Shown: in pieces, positions 22,901-34,256 of the stretch
Layout of the letters: each line of letters begins with the position of its first letter
Position numbering within the stretch: the first letter of the stretch is position 1
Assembly (NCBI GenBank): GCA_943789135.1
Contig: CALSSY010000012.1
Coordinates: 48,371 to 112,370 of the forward strand
Length of the DNA: 64,000 nucleotides
Direction: 5' to 3'
DNA from: an uncultured Bacteroidia bacterium
GTDB taxonomy: Bacteria; Bacteroidota; Bacteroidia; NS11-12g; UBA955
Made by a program: the position numbers and the translations under genes
Notes under the pieces: model-generated
The model's input: only the letters and a program-made list of their open reading frames with translations
The model's database searches: none
What the model was told of the DNA's origin: nothing

Positions 22901-24004
22901 TGTATTTTGATTTACATACTTTATTAGAATAACCTACGGCATTCTCAGAGGTTAAACATACTTCGTACCATCCTGACTCATAAAAATCAAAGATGGGATT
23001 TTGAGCGGTTGAAGTGAAATCACCAACACCGGTTGGAGAAATCAATTCCCAAGCGAATGAACGAGCACCGTTCGTACTCAAGTCAAATAATTGCGTTTGG
23101 TAACCCAACTCAACCTCATTGCTAGCTGCGATAAAGTCAGCAACTGGCACTGCAGATGGCTTAACAATGGTTACACTTTTAGTCGTAGAGTCTGCGATAC
23201 CGCAATAGTCTACTTTCATAAAGATGTTATAAGTGCCGGCCGCATCCCATCGCGCTTCACCCACTGTAGTATTGTCAGATCTAACAGCGTCAGCTTTGTC
23301 GAATGACCAAGTGTATGAAGCACCTGCATTCGGGTTCTTAGCGGGGAACTTATGGAAAGTCTCCTGCCAATTGTTTCCTGTTGGAACCACAAAATCCGCA
23401 ACCGGAGTGGCACCTAACTTATAGTTAACCTCTAAATCAAAAAGGTTACCATACGCGTTAACCGTTCCACAACCTTGGTTGTTGTTCATGGTGTAAGCAT
23501 CCATAGCTCCACGAACACGCATGAAAGATTTTCCTGCTTTCGTGAAACATGGTACTTTGATCTTGTAAGATACAGCAGTAGCACCTATAATGTTTTGTGA
23601 AGGGTTAACCACACACTCATCCGCTCATACTGGTAGTTTAAACTTACATCCATCCAGATACCCACTCGGGTATTGTAACCGATCCAAGAAGTTCCAGTTA
23701 CTTCTACTGTAATTTCTTCACCAGCCGTTAAGTCGATTGGTGAACCTCCGTTCAAAACACCTCGGTTGGTTTGGTTATTACCTCCGCTACAACCTAAACC
23801 GCTAAAAGAAGCTAGCACCGTTCCGGCACTGTTCTTTACGGTGATGGCAGTAACATCCCCGGAATAACCATAACGCCCAGCACAGCCGTAATTTTGCATA
23901 CCGGCGCAAGGTGTTTGTGCTTCAACTCGGTTGGTTTGGAAAAAACCCCATACCATAGCCCCGAAAATCAGCACTTTTTTAATCATTGTAGTTGTTGATT
24001 TCAT
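19965..24004 (-). CDS. Giant secreted T9SS cargo protein, copy B (PKD/CUB/GEVED/DUF5011, type A sorting domain)
   Basis: Same architecture and length as copy A, with a clear signal peptide (MKSTTTMIKKVLIFGAMVWG...VEAQ) and the same C-terminal T9SS type A domain ending KKVIVKD. The differences from copy A are mostly synonymous or conservative, spread along the whole gene. The frame is broken about six times, near 23615, 22190, 21850, 20740, 20540 and 20430-20490. Each break can be undone by a one-base change that restores perfect agreement with copy A. I therefore read it as one intact gene with sequence errors; recent decay of one copy cannot be excluded. It separates the amidase gene from mlaD. 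Confidence 0.85.
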
Positions 24005-24190
24005 AGATATACCTTTAGTTTTTTGTTATTCTTAAGATGCAATAAACAAAAAACCTTTCATATTCACTCAAAAAACTATCATTTTTTTAATTGAGCAAAG
24101 TATTCAAGTATATGTAAATCAACGATTTAACTATATGTGAGTAATATTGTTTACAATTCCATGACAAATAAACGAACGAATTTATTCGCC

Positions 24191-25108
24191 TTACGAACCC
24201 TTCTCTACAAAAGATTTGTAGTTCTCAATGGCCTGAAAAACACCCCTTACTATGGAGCTTTTCCCCTCATCTGAAGCAAGATACGCTCTATCCTCTGGAT
24301 TTGTTATAAAGCCAGTCTCCACTAAAATTGACGGCATAGAAGTTTTCCAAAGCACTAAAAATCCTGCTTGTTTCACGCCACGACTCCTAATTTTTGATAT
24401 TTTACTCGTCTCTGACTCAACATACGACGAAAGCCTCAAACTTTGATTCATGTATGCATTCTGCACCAGCGAGAATATAATATGGCTTTCTGGTGAATTG
24501 GGATCAAACCCTCCGTATCTATCGTTCTCTTTATAATCGGCTTCATAAGTTATTACCGCATTCTCCCTTTTAGCAACATCTAAATTCCCTTCATTTACAT
24601 GCAGTCCCATAAAATAGGTTTCGCTACCATGGGCTTTCGAATTATCATTAGCATTGCAATGAATACTGATAAAAAGATCTGCTTCATTTCTATTTGCGTA
24701 ATTGGGTCGTTCCCAAAGTTTTACAGATTTATCCGTTTTACGTGTATACAAAACCTTAACATCAGGCATTTTCTCTTCGAGCATTTTACCCAAACGCAAT
24801 ACAATATCCAGTGTAATGTCCTTTTCTAAGAATTCACGACTTCCTTTAATTCCAGGAGCACCGGTATCATCACCACCATGTCCTGCATCCAATACAATAG
24901 TCTTAATCTTGTCTATTTTCCTCAATGGAAATTTCGCCGACGGCATAAAACACATTAATATTGTAACGACAAATACGGTGATAGCAAAATTTCCAATTGG
25001 TTTTTGCGTTAACACCCTAGGTAAAAATGAATATTTCTTGCGTTTTTCGTACATATTATAGATACTCATTAATTCTATCAAAATCCTTGCCGAAATTCGC
25101 ACATTCAT
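24191..25108 (-). CDS. N-acetylmuramoyl-L-alanine amidase (Amidase_3)
   Basis: Zinc amidase that cleaves the bond between MurNAc and L-Ala in peptidoglycan, normally at daughter-cell separation. One transmembrane or uncleaved signal segment (IGNFAITVFVVTILMCFMP, about 38-56) is followed by the catalytic domain. The Zn-binding motifs are IVLDAGHGGDDTGAPG (about 71-86) and LFISIHCNAN (about 145-154), and the catalytic Glu lies in SILVETGFITNPED (about 265-278). The start is open: 25108 lies 8 bp from the divergent lptD start, while an in-frame ATG at 25069 (MSIYNMYEKRKKY) leaves more room for promoters. Activator proteins are not visible nearby. Confidence 0.92.
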   Translation of the reverse strand: MNVRISARILIELMSIYNMYEKRKKYSFLPRVLTQKPIGNFAITVFVVTILMCFMPSAKFPLRKIDKIKTIVLDAGHGGDDTGAPGIKGSREFLEKDITLDIVLRLGKMLEEKMPDVKVLYTRKTDKSVKLWERPNYANRNEADLFISIHCNANDNSKAHGSETYFMGLHVNEGNLDVAKRENAVITYEADYKENDRYGGFDPNSPESHIIFSLVQNAYMNQSLRLSSYVESETSKISKIRSRGVKQAGFLVLWKTSMPSILVETGFITNPEDRAYLASDEGKSSIVRGVFQAIENYKSFVEKGS

Positions 25109-25116
25109 TTAAATAA

Positions 25117-27707
25117 ATGTCTAACCGTCCTCTTTTATATATCATCATTGTATTGTGGATTGTGTTTTGTCCTGAATTATTCAGTCAGAATACAAGCGAC
25201 AGTACTCGAGCCATAAAAGATTCGTCTAAAAATGTGGACAAAACAGACAGCACAAAAAAGAAAACGAGCAACTTCAATGAAATCGTAGAATTCGAGGCTC
25301 AAGATTCAATGGTCCTGTTGTTCGATCAAAAAGTACGTTTTCATGTACAATAAGGCAAAAATAATTTCCCCTAAAACAAATCTTGAATCCTACGAAATTG
25401 GCATTGCCCTTGAAACTAAGGAACTGTTTGCTAAAGGCTATATTGACTCAAACAACAATTACAGTGAAAAGCCTGTATTACTGGATGAAGGCGAAAGTTA
25501 CACGGCAGATAGCATGCATTACAACAGCCGAACTGGCAAAGGACGTGTTTATGGCCTCCGCCTTGCCCAAGATGAAGCTCATATACATTTAGGAAAGGTA
25601 TTAAAAGAGTCAAATGGAAATTTCACGGGTGTGCAAGGCAAAATAACCACATGCGATGCCGATCATCCGCACTTTTTCCTGAATACATCTAAAGTAAAGG
25701 TAATGCCCAACAATAAAGCGTTGTTTGGAGCAGCCAATCTTGTTTTTTTAGGGATACCCACCCCAATTGCCTTGCCATTTGGATTGGCGCCTTTGAAAAA
25801 AGGGCAAAGAGATGGAATTTTATTTCCAAGCTTGGGTTTCAACGCTTTAAATAGAAGCTTTTACTTACAAAATTTCGGATATTATATCGGCCTCGGCGAT
25901 CACTCGGATATTCAAATAAATACCGATGCTTATTTGAATGGTGATTTACGACTGGGGATGCAAACTCAATATGTAAAACGTTATGTTTTTCGCGGTAATT
26001 TGGCTCTGCAATACAGTCGTTTCTCAAATGGATTGGAACAAACATCTCCGCTATTCGATCGTTCCAATGATTTTTCAATTAGGTCACAATTTAATTTGGA
26101 CCCGAAATTTGCCCCTGGTATTCGTTTTGGGGGAAACATCAATATTGTAACGGCCGGATTTAACCAACGTAATAGTCGCGATTTGAACTCGCTATCAAAC
26201 AATCAATTTACGAGCAGCGTTAACTATGGACAATCGTTTTGGAAAAACAAGATCAACTTAGCCATGTCCGCGAGGCATACCCAAAACACACAAACTCGTG
26301 ATTTTCGATTGGACCTACCGTCTATAAACGTGGGTGTTTCAAGTTTAACTCCGTTTGCTTCTAAAACAGGAAGCAATCAAAAATGGTATCAACAATTGCG
26401 TTTGAGCTACAGCGGAAATATGGCTAATTCCATCCAAACAAAAGACAGCATTCTATTTTCAGACCGATATAAGGAAGCATTGGATGACTTTAAAAGCGGT
26501 GTAAGCCATTCCATTCCGTTGAGCACTAACATTAAGCTCTTTAGCGGGATATTAAATATATCGCCAAGTATGAACTACAGGGAGAATTGGCATTTCAATG
26601 CGCGTTTTCAAAGTACCGACCCCTTAACGAATAAGATTATTTACAGAGACACAAACGGATTGTTCAGACAATATGCATATTCGTTTTCAGCTAGTGCGAA
26701 AACGAATATCTACGGAACCTTGACTAACTTAAAATGGGGTAAAGTACAAGCACTTAGGCATACTATCACGCCTACATTAGCACTCTCGTATGCTCCCGAT
26801 ATCGATGCCATGCTTAAAGGATGGACACGCAGTTATACCGACACCTCTGGACGTGTAATAAATTATAATTTCTTCAGCAATAGCCCTATGGGTAGCATCA
26901 ATCAAAATAGAGCTGGTACAATAAGTTATGGACTGAACAACAATATTCAAGGTAAGAAAGTGATTTCTACAGACAGTTTGGGTAAAAGCAAGACCGAGAA
27001 ATTCAATATTATTGATCAATTCAACCTCTCCGGAAGTTATAATATTTTTGCCGACAGTTTGAAATTTTCAGATGTACGAATGAGTTTTAATACTGTACTT
27101 TTCAAGGTTATTCGTATTAACGCAAACTCAAACTTTAGTCCCTATATACGATCCGAAGCTGGGCGAACCATTAACAAATTCAGTGCGATGGAAAATGGCC
27201 CCTTATTGCGTATGCGCAGTGCCGGCATTAACCTAAATACCACATTCAATTCTAAAACTCTGAAAGGAGAAAAAAATAAAGGGCTAAAGCCAAAAAAATC
27301 AATTCAGGAGGAAGAGACAGAACTGCAAGACATTCAAAGTCAAATTGGAGCCTATTACGACTTCAACATTCCGTGGAGTGTTAACCTCGCGTACATGGCT
27401 AATTACAACGCGGAAAGTCCTTTACCCAATAACCGCATTTCAACCAATCGAATTCGAATTTCCGGAGACATATCAATCACAGAAAATTGGAAAATAGCCT
27501 ACGAAACCGGATACGATTTTAGAAGTAACATGCTAGATGGCTCTCAGATTTTCAGTTGCCCGAAATTTGCATTGTTGGCAATTGGAATTCAGTTGGATTC
27601 CAACAGGATTTGGTCGACAATGGTTATTTACGCTAAGACCGGTAAGTCGCCTTTTACAGGACTTAAAATTGAACCGTCGTGTTTATTCAAATCCAGCTTT
27701 GATGTAA
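25117..27707 (+). CDS. lptD: LPS-assembly outer-membrane protein LptD-like
   Basis: Outer-membrane translocon that places lipopolysaccharide in the outer leaflet. The signal peptide (LLYIIIVLWIVFCPELFSQ) and a charged linker precede the OstA/LptA-like jellyroll (MYNKAKIISPKTNLESYEI ... YTADSMHYNSRTGKGRVYG). The jellyroll is followed by the conserved GKITTCDADHPHFFLNTSKV and LPFGLAPLKKGQRDGILFP segments and a long barrel. Two one-base insertions break it. The first, near 25335, splits the jellyroll start. The second, near 27555, replaces the family ending; correction gives LHCWQLEFSWIPTGFGRQW and a stop at 27705-27707. The corrected length is about 862 residues. Divergent from the amidase gene, a common pairing in this phylum. 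Confidence 0.9.
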
Positions 27708-27837
27708 AAAATCATCTAATTGGTTGATGCTTTTGGTAGCCACTGTGTAAGATCATCTTTCTTATTTTACAAAACCATCAAACCCAAACAGTTTTTTATT
27801 AGTACTTTAGCAGAACAACATAATATTTCGAATCAAA

Positions 27838-28989
27838 TTGGAATTACATAAAAACAAAAATTACTTTATTCTAGCCTTTTGGGGATTGTGTGCGGTGTTT
27901 TCAACTTCTATGCTTCACGCACAAGAAGTACCTATACCCGCATATCAGTTAAAGTATTGGTGCGATCCTTACGAGTACCCCTTAGGAGGAATCAATCTCG
28001 AAAACCCGCCTAAAAAACTTAAAAAGTTCATAAATGAGAACTATTTCGAGGTTATTAATTCTAAAACAGGCGATAAAGTTCAATTTTTTCCTCAATGGGG
28101 TTATGATTCCATTAGATGTATACCCAAAACATTCAAGATAAGCCCATTCTACATTCAAAAAACAGAAGTCACCAACGAAGAATATCGAAATTTCCTTTCA
28201 GATAGCAGTTCGGATTTCTTCGTAACTGGTAAAATATCTCCGCAGTGGATTCACCCAGATACCAATGTTTGGCTTCAATACAACAACGCGTATCTACTGC
28301 CTTTTGTATCCTATTATTTCACGCACCCGGCATATGCTAAATACCCCGTTGTTGGCGTATCGCAATACCAAGCCGCTCAATATTGCAATTGGCTTGAGAA
28401 AAAGCTCAATACCGAGTTCAAAGAACTGCTTCCTGTTGGTTATAAGATTTTAGTTGATTTACCGACCCAAGCGGAGTTTACGAAAGCCGCTCAAGTGACC
28501 GTATCTGGTCTTTTAGAAAAAACACACAATTTGACGGACCCAGTTAAATTTTGGGTTCAGCGAAATCTCAACCAAATCAACATGGGACCAATTAAAACAC
28601 TGCGTCTTGCTGAGTTGTACGATCGCAACCAAAATGCCTTTCACATATTAAGCACAGAATACAACTCGGATTATCCGTGCCACTTATTTGGGAACCTTGC
28701 CGAATGGACATCAACAAAGGCTAAAGGAAAGTTATACAACAACTTAAATTACGTTTACACAATGAGCGAACGCTTGATCCCAAATCCCGACATTACACCG
28801 ACAGACACCGAGCTAAGTACTTATCTGCATACAGACACCGATTTGAAATCTCATTTCGCAATAAAAGGAGGCTCGTGGATGGACGAATTCCATTATCTAG
28901 ACCCTAGTGCCATGTTATTCGCTAGAGGCGATTACAAAGCTGCAAACGTGGGCTTTCGCACGGTAATAAGAGTTGTCAAAGAGGAATAA
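27838..28989 (+). CDS. SUMF1/formylglycine-generating-enzyme-like protein (GldJ/GldK-related)
   Basis: A secreted protein of 383 residues with the SUMF1 fold. After a signal peptide (FILAFWGLCAVFSTSMLHAQ) come FYIQKTEVTNEEYRNFL (about 102-118), YPVVGVSQYQAAQYCNWLE (about 164-182), a hydrophilic insert, FGNLAEWTS (about 284-292) and the closing IKGGSWMDEF ... VGFRTVIRV. These match the T9SS/gliding proteins GldJ and GldK more than true sulfatase-maturing enzymes. Unlike GldJ/GldK, the signal peptide ends in A-Q with no lipobox Cys, and no gldLMN genes follow, so it is a paralogue of unknown role. The start is a TTG; no in-frame ATG precedes the signal helix. A TACTTTAG near-match box lies about 30 nt upstream. 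Confidence 0.8.
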   Translation: MELHKNKNYFILAFWGLCAVFSTSMLHAQEVPIPAYQLKYWCDPYEYPLGGINLENPPKKLKKFINENYFEVINSKTGDKVQFFPQWGYDSIRCIPKTFKISPFYIQKTEVTNEEYRNFLSDSSSDFFVTGKISPQWIHPDTNVWLQYNNAYLLPFVSYYFTHPAYAKYPVVGVSQYQAAQYCNWLEKKLNTEFKELLPVGYKILVDLPTQAEFTKAAQVTVSGLLEKTHNLTDPVKFWVQRNLNQINMGPIKTLRLAELYDRNQNAFHILSTEYNSDYPCHLFGNLAEWTSTKAKGKLYNNLNYVYTMSERLIPNPDITPTDTELSTYLHTDTDLKSHFAIKGGSWMDEFHYLDPSAMLFARGDYKAANVGFRTVIRVVKEE

Positions 28990-29013
28990 CCAAAAAGCTA
29001 CCTTATTGAGGCA

Positions 29014-30228
29014 TTAGGAAATAACTTCTATTTCATTTCGCGTTACGTCTTCTAAGGTTTCAGATTTCCTTATTAAATGCATCTCTCCCTTATAAAACAA
29101 TACCTCTGCTGGTCTCAAGCGCGCATTATAATTATTGCTCATAGAAAAGGCGTATGCACCGGCATTTTTAATGCGTAAAACATCTCCTTCTCGAACCTCT
29201 GGGATTTGCCTATCATAACCCAATGTATCCGTTTCACAGATATATCCAACAACCGAATATAATCTAGGTGTTCCAGATGGGTTTGAAATATTCTCGATGT
29301 GGTGATACGCGTCGTAGAACATAGGTCTAATCAGATGATTTTGCCCACTATTTACCCCCACAAAAACCGTTGAGGTTGTTGTCTTAATAACATTCGTTGT
29401 TACCAATAAGGAACCCGCTTCGGATACAATAAATTTACCTGGTTCAAACCATAAGGCTAACTCTCGGCCATAATCGGCACAGAACTGCTTGAATGCCGTC
29501 GCAATTTTATCGCCAATTTGTTCAATATCAGTTACAATATCTCCGTCTTTGTAACCTACCTTAAAGCCTGATCCAAAATCCATAAACTCCAAATCAGGGA
29601 ATTGCATGGCAGTTTCAAACAACAATTCAGCACCCCGTAAAAAAACCTCCGCATCTAAAATATCAGATCCTGTGTGCATATGAATACCATTTACCTTCAT
29701 TTTGTGCGTTTCCACGACTCTTTGCACATGTCGCATCTGATGTATGGAAATTCCAAATTTAGAATCGATATGACCTACTGAAATATTGGAGTGCCCACCC
29801 GCCATAATATGAGGGTTCAAACGAATGCAGCAAGGAACTGAATTCCCATATTCATGCCCAAATTGATCTAAAATTGAAATATTATCGATGTTGATAATCA
29901 CACCAAGTTCAACTGCCTCTTTGATTTCATCAAAACTCACACAATTTGGAGTATACATGATTTCATTCGGAGAAAACCCGGCACGCAAACCCAAATGAAC
30001 CTCTTGTATAGAAACCGCATCAAGGCCTGAGCCCAGATTTTTTATCAGCCGGAGAATATTGATATTATTTAAGGCCTTCATGGCATAATGTAAATGCACA
30101 TTAACATCCTTAAACGCATTTTTAAGACGATGATATTGGAACTCTATTCGCTCTCCGTGGTAAACATATAAAGGTGAACCGAATTTATTCGAGGCTCTGC
30201 GTAATTCTTCTGGTGTTAGATCTTTCAT
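29014..30228 (-). CDS. lysA: Diaminopimelate decarboxylase
   Basis: Last step of lysine biosynthesis: meso-diaminopimelate to lysine with PLP. Fold III PLP-dependent decarboxylase of 404 residues. The PLP lysine lies in HLHYAMKAL (K51). HMHTGSD and FGSGFKVGY are cofactor-phosphate and barrel motifs, FEPGKFIV binds PLP, and GYICETDTLG supplies the active-site Cys and Asp from the partner subunit. GAYAFSMSNNYNARLRP is the usual C-terminal signature. The frame is intact. It lies 60 bp behind secDF with a terminator hairpin in between and no clear promoter box of its own. Confidence 0.96.
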   Translation of the reverse strand: MKDLTPEELRRASNKFGSPLYVYHGERIEFQYHRLKNAFKDVNVHLHYAMKALNNINILRLIKNLGSGLDAVSIQEVHLGLRAGFSPNEIMYTPNCVSFDEIKEAVELGVIINIDNISILDQFGHEYGNSVPCCIRLNPHIMAGGHSNISVGHIDSKFGISIHQMRHVQRVVETHKMKVNGIHMHTGSDILDAEVFLRGAELLFETAMQFPDLEFMDFGSGFKVGYKDGDIVTDIEQIGDKIATAFKQFCADYGRELALWFEPGKFIVSEAGSLLVTTNVIKTTTSTVFVGVNSGQNHLIRPMFYDAYHHIENISNPSGTPRLYSVVGYICETDTLGYDRQIPEVREGDVLRIKNAGAYAFSMSNNYNARLRPAEVLFYKGEMHLIRKSETLEDVTRNEIEVIS

Positions 30229-30235
30229 GATATAT

Positions 30236-30264
30236 CAAAAAAAAGCGGGGCATAACCCCGCTTT
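30236..30264 (-). terminator. terminator of secDF, upstream of lysA
   Basis: Perfect 9-bp stem AAAGCGGGG / CCCCGCTTT with a CATAA loop and an eight-T run on the minus strand. It ends only 8 nt before the lysA ATG, so it may act as a partial stop between the two genes. Confidence 0.88.
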
Positions 30265-30287
30265 CCGTTATTTACAGGGTGAATGTA

Positions 30288-33183
30288 TTAATTTTTTTTC
30301 TTTTTTGAAGTGAAGTCAACAACAACTGGAGTTGCGATACAAATAGAAGAATATGTTCCGGCTATTATACCGATTAACATAGCCAGAGAGAATCCTTTCA
30401 ATGCATCTCCACCAAATATGAACAAGATAATCAACACAAAGAATACGGTTGCAGCTGTAACTATGGTACGGCTTAGCGTTGAGTTGATTGCACCGTTGAT
30501 CATTGTAATATCAGAACGGTCGCTTCTGCGGCTCGTTAAGAACTCACGAATACGGTCAAATACAATTACCGTATCGTTGATTGAGTAACCCAAAAGTGTC
30601 AACAAAGCCGCGATTAAATGCTGGTCAAATTCAGTAGCAAATGGCAATACTCCATCCAAGATGGCAAATGCCGCAAGCACGAATGAAATATCGTGAATCA
30701 ACGCCACTGTTGCTCCCAATCCATAAGCAACGCTTCTGAATCGAATTACGATATAAAGGAAGATTCCAACTATTGCCAACAATACCAACATTGTACTTGT
30801 ATTTCTGGTTTCAGTCGCAATGGCAGCACCAACGCTTGTACTTTGCAAAATCGGACTATCTGTACCTGCTGGAGTTACCAATTCAAAACCTTTTAGAGCC
30901 GCTAATAAATCTTCGCGAACACGATCTCTTTTGTCCTTACTATCGTCATTAACAAGATATGTAGTTACGATTTTAAACTGACCTTCAGAACCAAAAGATT
31001 TCACTTCATTGCTCGATTCTGCCAATGAATTATTCAAAGCCTTTTTAATTTCTTCAGTTGCGTAATTCTTACTATCGTCAAACTGAATAATAAATGCGTT
31101 ACCTCCTTTGAAGTCGATACCTGTTGTGATACCACCCTTCATGATGAAGGCCACAGCACCCGCTAAAATGAACAAAGCAGAGAAAATATAATATTTCTTA
31201 CGATTGCTCACAAAATCGTAGTTTTTATTCTTTAGGAAATTACGATTCCAAGAAGTATCGAATGTTACATCCTTACCTTTAGCCACTCGGCTCTCTAATA
31301 ACCAACGCGTGATAAAAAGAGCAGTAAACATTGAACTGAAAATACCAATTACCAGAATAATGGCAAATCCATATGCCGGTCCTGCACCTGAGAATGTCAA
31401 AATAACACCCGCCAATAACGTCGTAATATTCGAGTCAATAATTGCACTTAAAGCATGTTTAAAACCTAATTCTATTGCAGCTTTTAATCCCTTACCAGCG
31501 GAAAGTTCATCTTTGATACGCTCGTAGATAAGTACATTCGCGTCTACCGCCATACCTACTGTCAAGATGATACCAGCGATACCAGGAAGTGTCAATGCAG
31601 CACCTAAGCTTGACAAAACACCCATGATTAGATATACGTTACCCAAAACGGCAACTACTGAGATCCAACCCGCACGATTGTAATACAGAATCATGAATAC
31701 CACTACGGATAGGAAACCAATTAATAATGAATTTAAACCACGATCAATTGATGCCTGACCCAAAGATGGACCCACAACTTCGCTTGCCACGATACGAGCC
31801 GGAGCTGGCAACTTACCAGCCTTTAAAACGTTTGCTAAATCTTGCGCCTCACGGATGTCAAAGTTTCCAGAAATTTGTGAATTTCCCCCACTTATCTTTT
31901 GATTAACAACTGGAGCTGAATAAACCCTGTTATCTAAAACAATTGCTATATAGTTGCCAACGTTAGAACCTGTAACCTGCGCCCAACGAGATGCTGCAGC
32001 AGGAGTCATTTGCATGGTTACTTCAATTTGACCCACTTGATTGGTGTTTTCTCGAGCATCTTCGATGATATTTTCATCATCAGATGCCAAAGCTGCATTA
32101 CCCTCGCGATCTTTACGTAAGAAATAAACCAAATAATCGCTTGAATTGGCAACTTCCTTACCGTTCGCATCAAATTCTGTTGGCTTTGCGCTATAAGCAA
32201 CCTTAACAGATGGGCCTAAGATATTCTGGTACTCTTCATTGTTCAATAAGTCGTCTAATAACTTACGATCTGCCGCGCTTACTAATGCACTCGCTGAACT
32301 TTGACCGTTGCCAAAAGGCTTTAGAATTCGACCTACTGCGGAAATATTGCTTGGTACTGAATTTGAATCGTTTGAAGCAGAATCCAATTCCAAACCTACT
32401 AGTATTGTTTGCTAAAGAATTCAAAACGCGCGTTGCTTCAACGCCAGATATAACTTCATAGAATTCTAACTTTGCACTTTTCTCAACCAATTCTTCCATA
32501 CGGCGTGGATTGTCAACACCAGGTAATTCAACACTGATACGACCTCCATCAACCTCTTGTACAATAGGCTGGGTAACATTAGCCTGGTTAATACGTTTTT
32601 CAACTACAGACTTTACGTTAGATACCGCTGTTTTAATACTTGAACTCAAATATTTCTCAACTTCGATTAGTTCGCTTTTTGCTTGGATTTGAGAATTATT
32701 CCCCTTTACAAATAATACGGCAATATTTCTATCTTTAGCTACTGACTTGAAGGAATTCAAGAATGCGGTAACGTATTCAGTTCCTTTGTCACGAACTTCA
32801 ATGTTCGCAAGCTCTAAAGACTTGATAAGATCAGCATCAGTAGGATCATTTGCCAATACCTTTATAATTGCATCTTTCTCAACTTCTAGGATCACGTTCA
32901 TACCACCACGCAAATCCAAACCTAGGTTCAGTTCACGTTGCTTACATTCGTAATAGGTATACGATACCATACCCAAGAAACTGTAATAGTCTTTGTTTCC
33001 CAAGCTGTCGATGTATCGACGGTAAAGGTCTTTTTCATTCGCACCATTTTGGGCAGACTTCTTCTGGGCAAATTCCATTGCTTCCTTTTCAAAGCTTTTA
33101 GCTTGAAACGTAAATGAAAGTTGAAATAGGGATGCCAACGCCAAAATGACGGAGAAAATAACGAGTGATTTATTGCTTTTCAT
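30288..33183 (-). CDS. secDF: Protein translocase subunit SecDF (fused)
   Basis: Proton-driven accessory subunit of the Sec translocon, with SecD and SecF in one chain of about 964 residues. The N-terminal helix (LVIFSVILALASLFQL) and the SecD motif LNLGLDLRGGMNVILEV (about 85-101) are followed by the P1 head domain. The first six-helix bundle carries AGIILTVGMAVDANVLIYERI. The SecF half starts near ITTGIDFKGGNAFI and carries GYSINDTVIVFDRIRE. One inserted base near 32400 splits the chain between LNSLANNT and LELDSASNDSNS. SecD/SecF fusion is the rule in Bacteroidota. It is transcribed toward lysA and closed by a strong terminator. Confidence 0.95.
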
Positions 33184-33249
33184 CTGAATTCGATTCTCAG
33201 TTTAATGTTAATAAGGTCGCGAAATTACATAAAAAAATAATCAATCGCA

Positions 33250-34256
33250 TTACACTAATGCAGTTGCGCTTAATTTTTCCAAATTTTCCCTGATTTGGAT
33301 TGGATCGTGATCCATACATTTGAAATGACCCTTTGGGCATTTTGAATGTCCCAACTTAGAACAGGGCCTACAATTCAACCCTTTTACTTCCATTGAAACT
33401 ATAGAACCGGAATTCGGTTTTTGTGGTGATAACATGCCCAAATCTGGGGTTGTACTACCCCATATCCAAATATCGGCTTCCCTAACGCCGCTCCAATATG
33501 TGCTAAGCCTGTATCTCCGGAAATTAATACAGTCGCATTTTTAACAATGTCAGCAGATTGACCTAAGGTCAACTTCCCACATAAATTGATGCAATTATTC
33601 GGAAACTTTTCTTTTAAAATTTCGGCTGTTTTTGCATCTCCAGCACCGCCTAAAAGAATAAAATTCTCATCCGATTGTGCCTTTTCAAAAAAGTTGATAT
33701 AGGTTTTTACGGGAATTTGCTTTGTCAAAAATGACCCTCCTAATGCTACTGCAAAATAAGACTTCGGCAGTCCCACGAACTCTGGCTGCAACAATTTATC
33801 TTCAACCAGTTCTTGTGTTCCAAAATATTCCAGTCCTCTATGGTCATCCTTAACACCTAATATCTCCAACATTTGTGCGTAGCGCGAATAAATTGGCTTT
33901 ATAGTAATGAGTGGCCTTTTGAAGGCAACCAATAAAAATTTAGCAAAATTTTGCTTACTAATCGTAATAGAAGGGCAATCCCATCTTCGTATTTTTACTA
34001 ATTGGGACCTCAGGTTATTGTGCAGGTCCAGTATATAGTCATAGGGGGCTTGCTTCCATAAATTCATATCCTCGGCAATATCCCAACTTAAAATCCTTGA
34101 AATATGGGGATTTCCATCCCAAACAAAGGCAAAATCTTTTTTGGTTAATACATCGATTTCAACATTCGGGAATTGGTTTTTTAGATTCCGTAAAACCGGA
34201 CTGCAAAGCACAATATCTCCAATAGAGCTGAATCTGATTATTAAAATACGTTTCAC
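33250..34256 (-). CDS. Glycosyltransferase family 9 (heptosyltransferase-like)
   Basis: Adds a sugar to the LPS inner core; GT9 enzymes typically use ADP-heptose. The N-terminal half opens with ILIIRFSSIGDIVLCSPVLR. The C-terminal nucleotide-binding half has LLGGAGDAKTAEIL and ISGDTGLAHIGAALGKPIF. The given frame ends at 33399 with an odd tail. A shift near 33470 restores WGSTTPDLGMLSPQ and a cysteine-rich ending (CRPCSK, CPKGHFKCM), standard for this family, to a stop at 33250. GTG start: its first base overlaps the TAG of the PolX-like gene (TAGTG), which implies coupled translation. Confidence 0.9.

Noticed and set aside
20398..23612. Copy B read as several separate proteins or a pseudogene
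   Set aside because: Each break is undone by a one-base change that restores agreement with copy A. The same type of break occurs across essential genes in the window, so sequence error is more likely than decay.
14297..24004. Mobile element or prophage carrying the duplicated cargo genes
   Set aside because: No transposase, integrase, terminal inverted repeats or target-site duplication is visible; the unit consists of the gene with its own promoter region and terminator.
25383..25613. Overlapping frames inside lptD on both strands
   Set aside because: They are shadows of the lptD reading frame with no start context or independent similarity.
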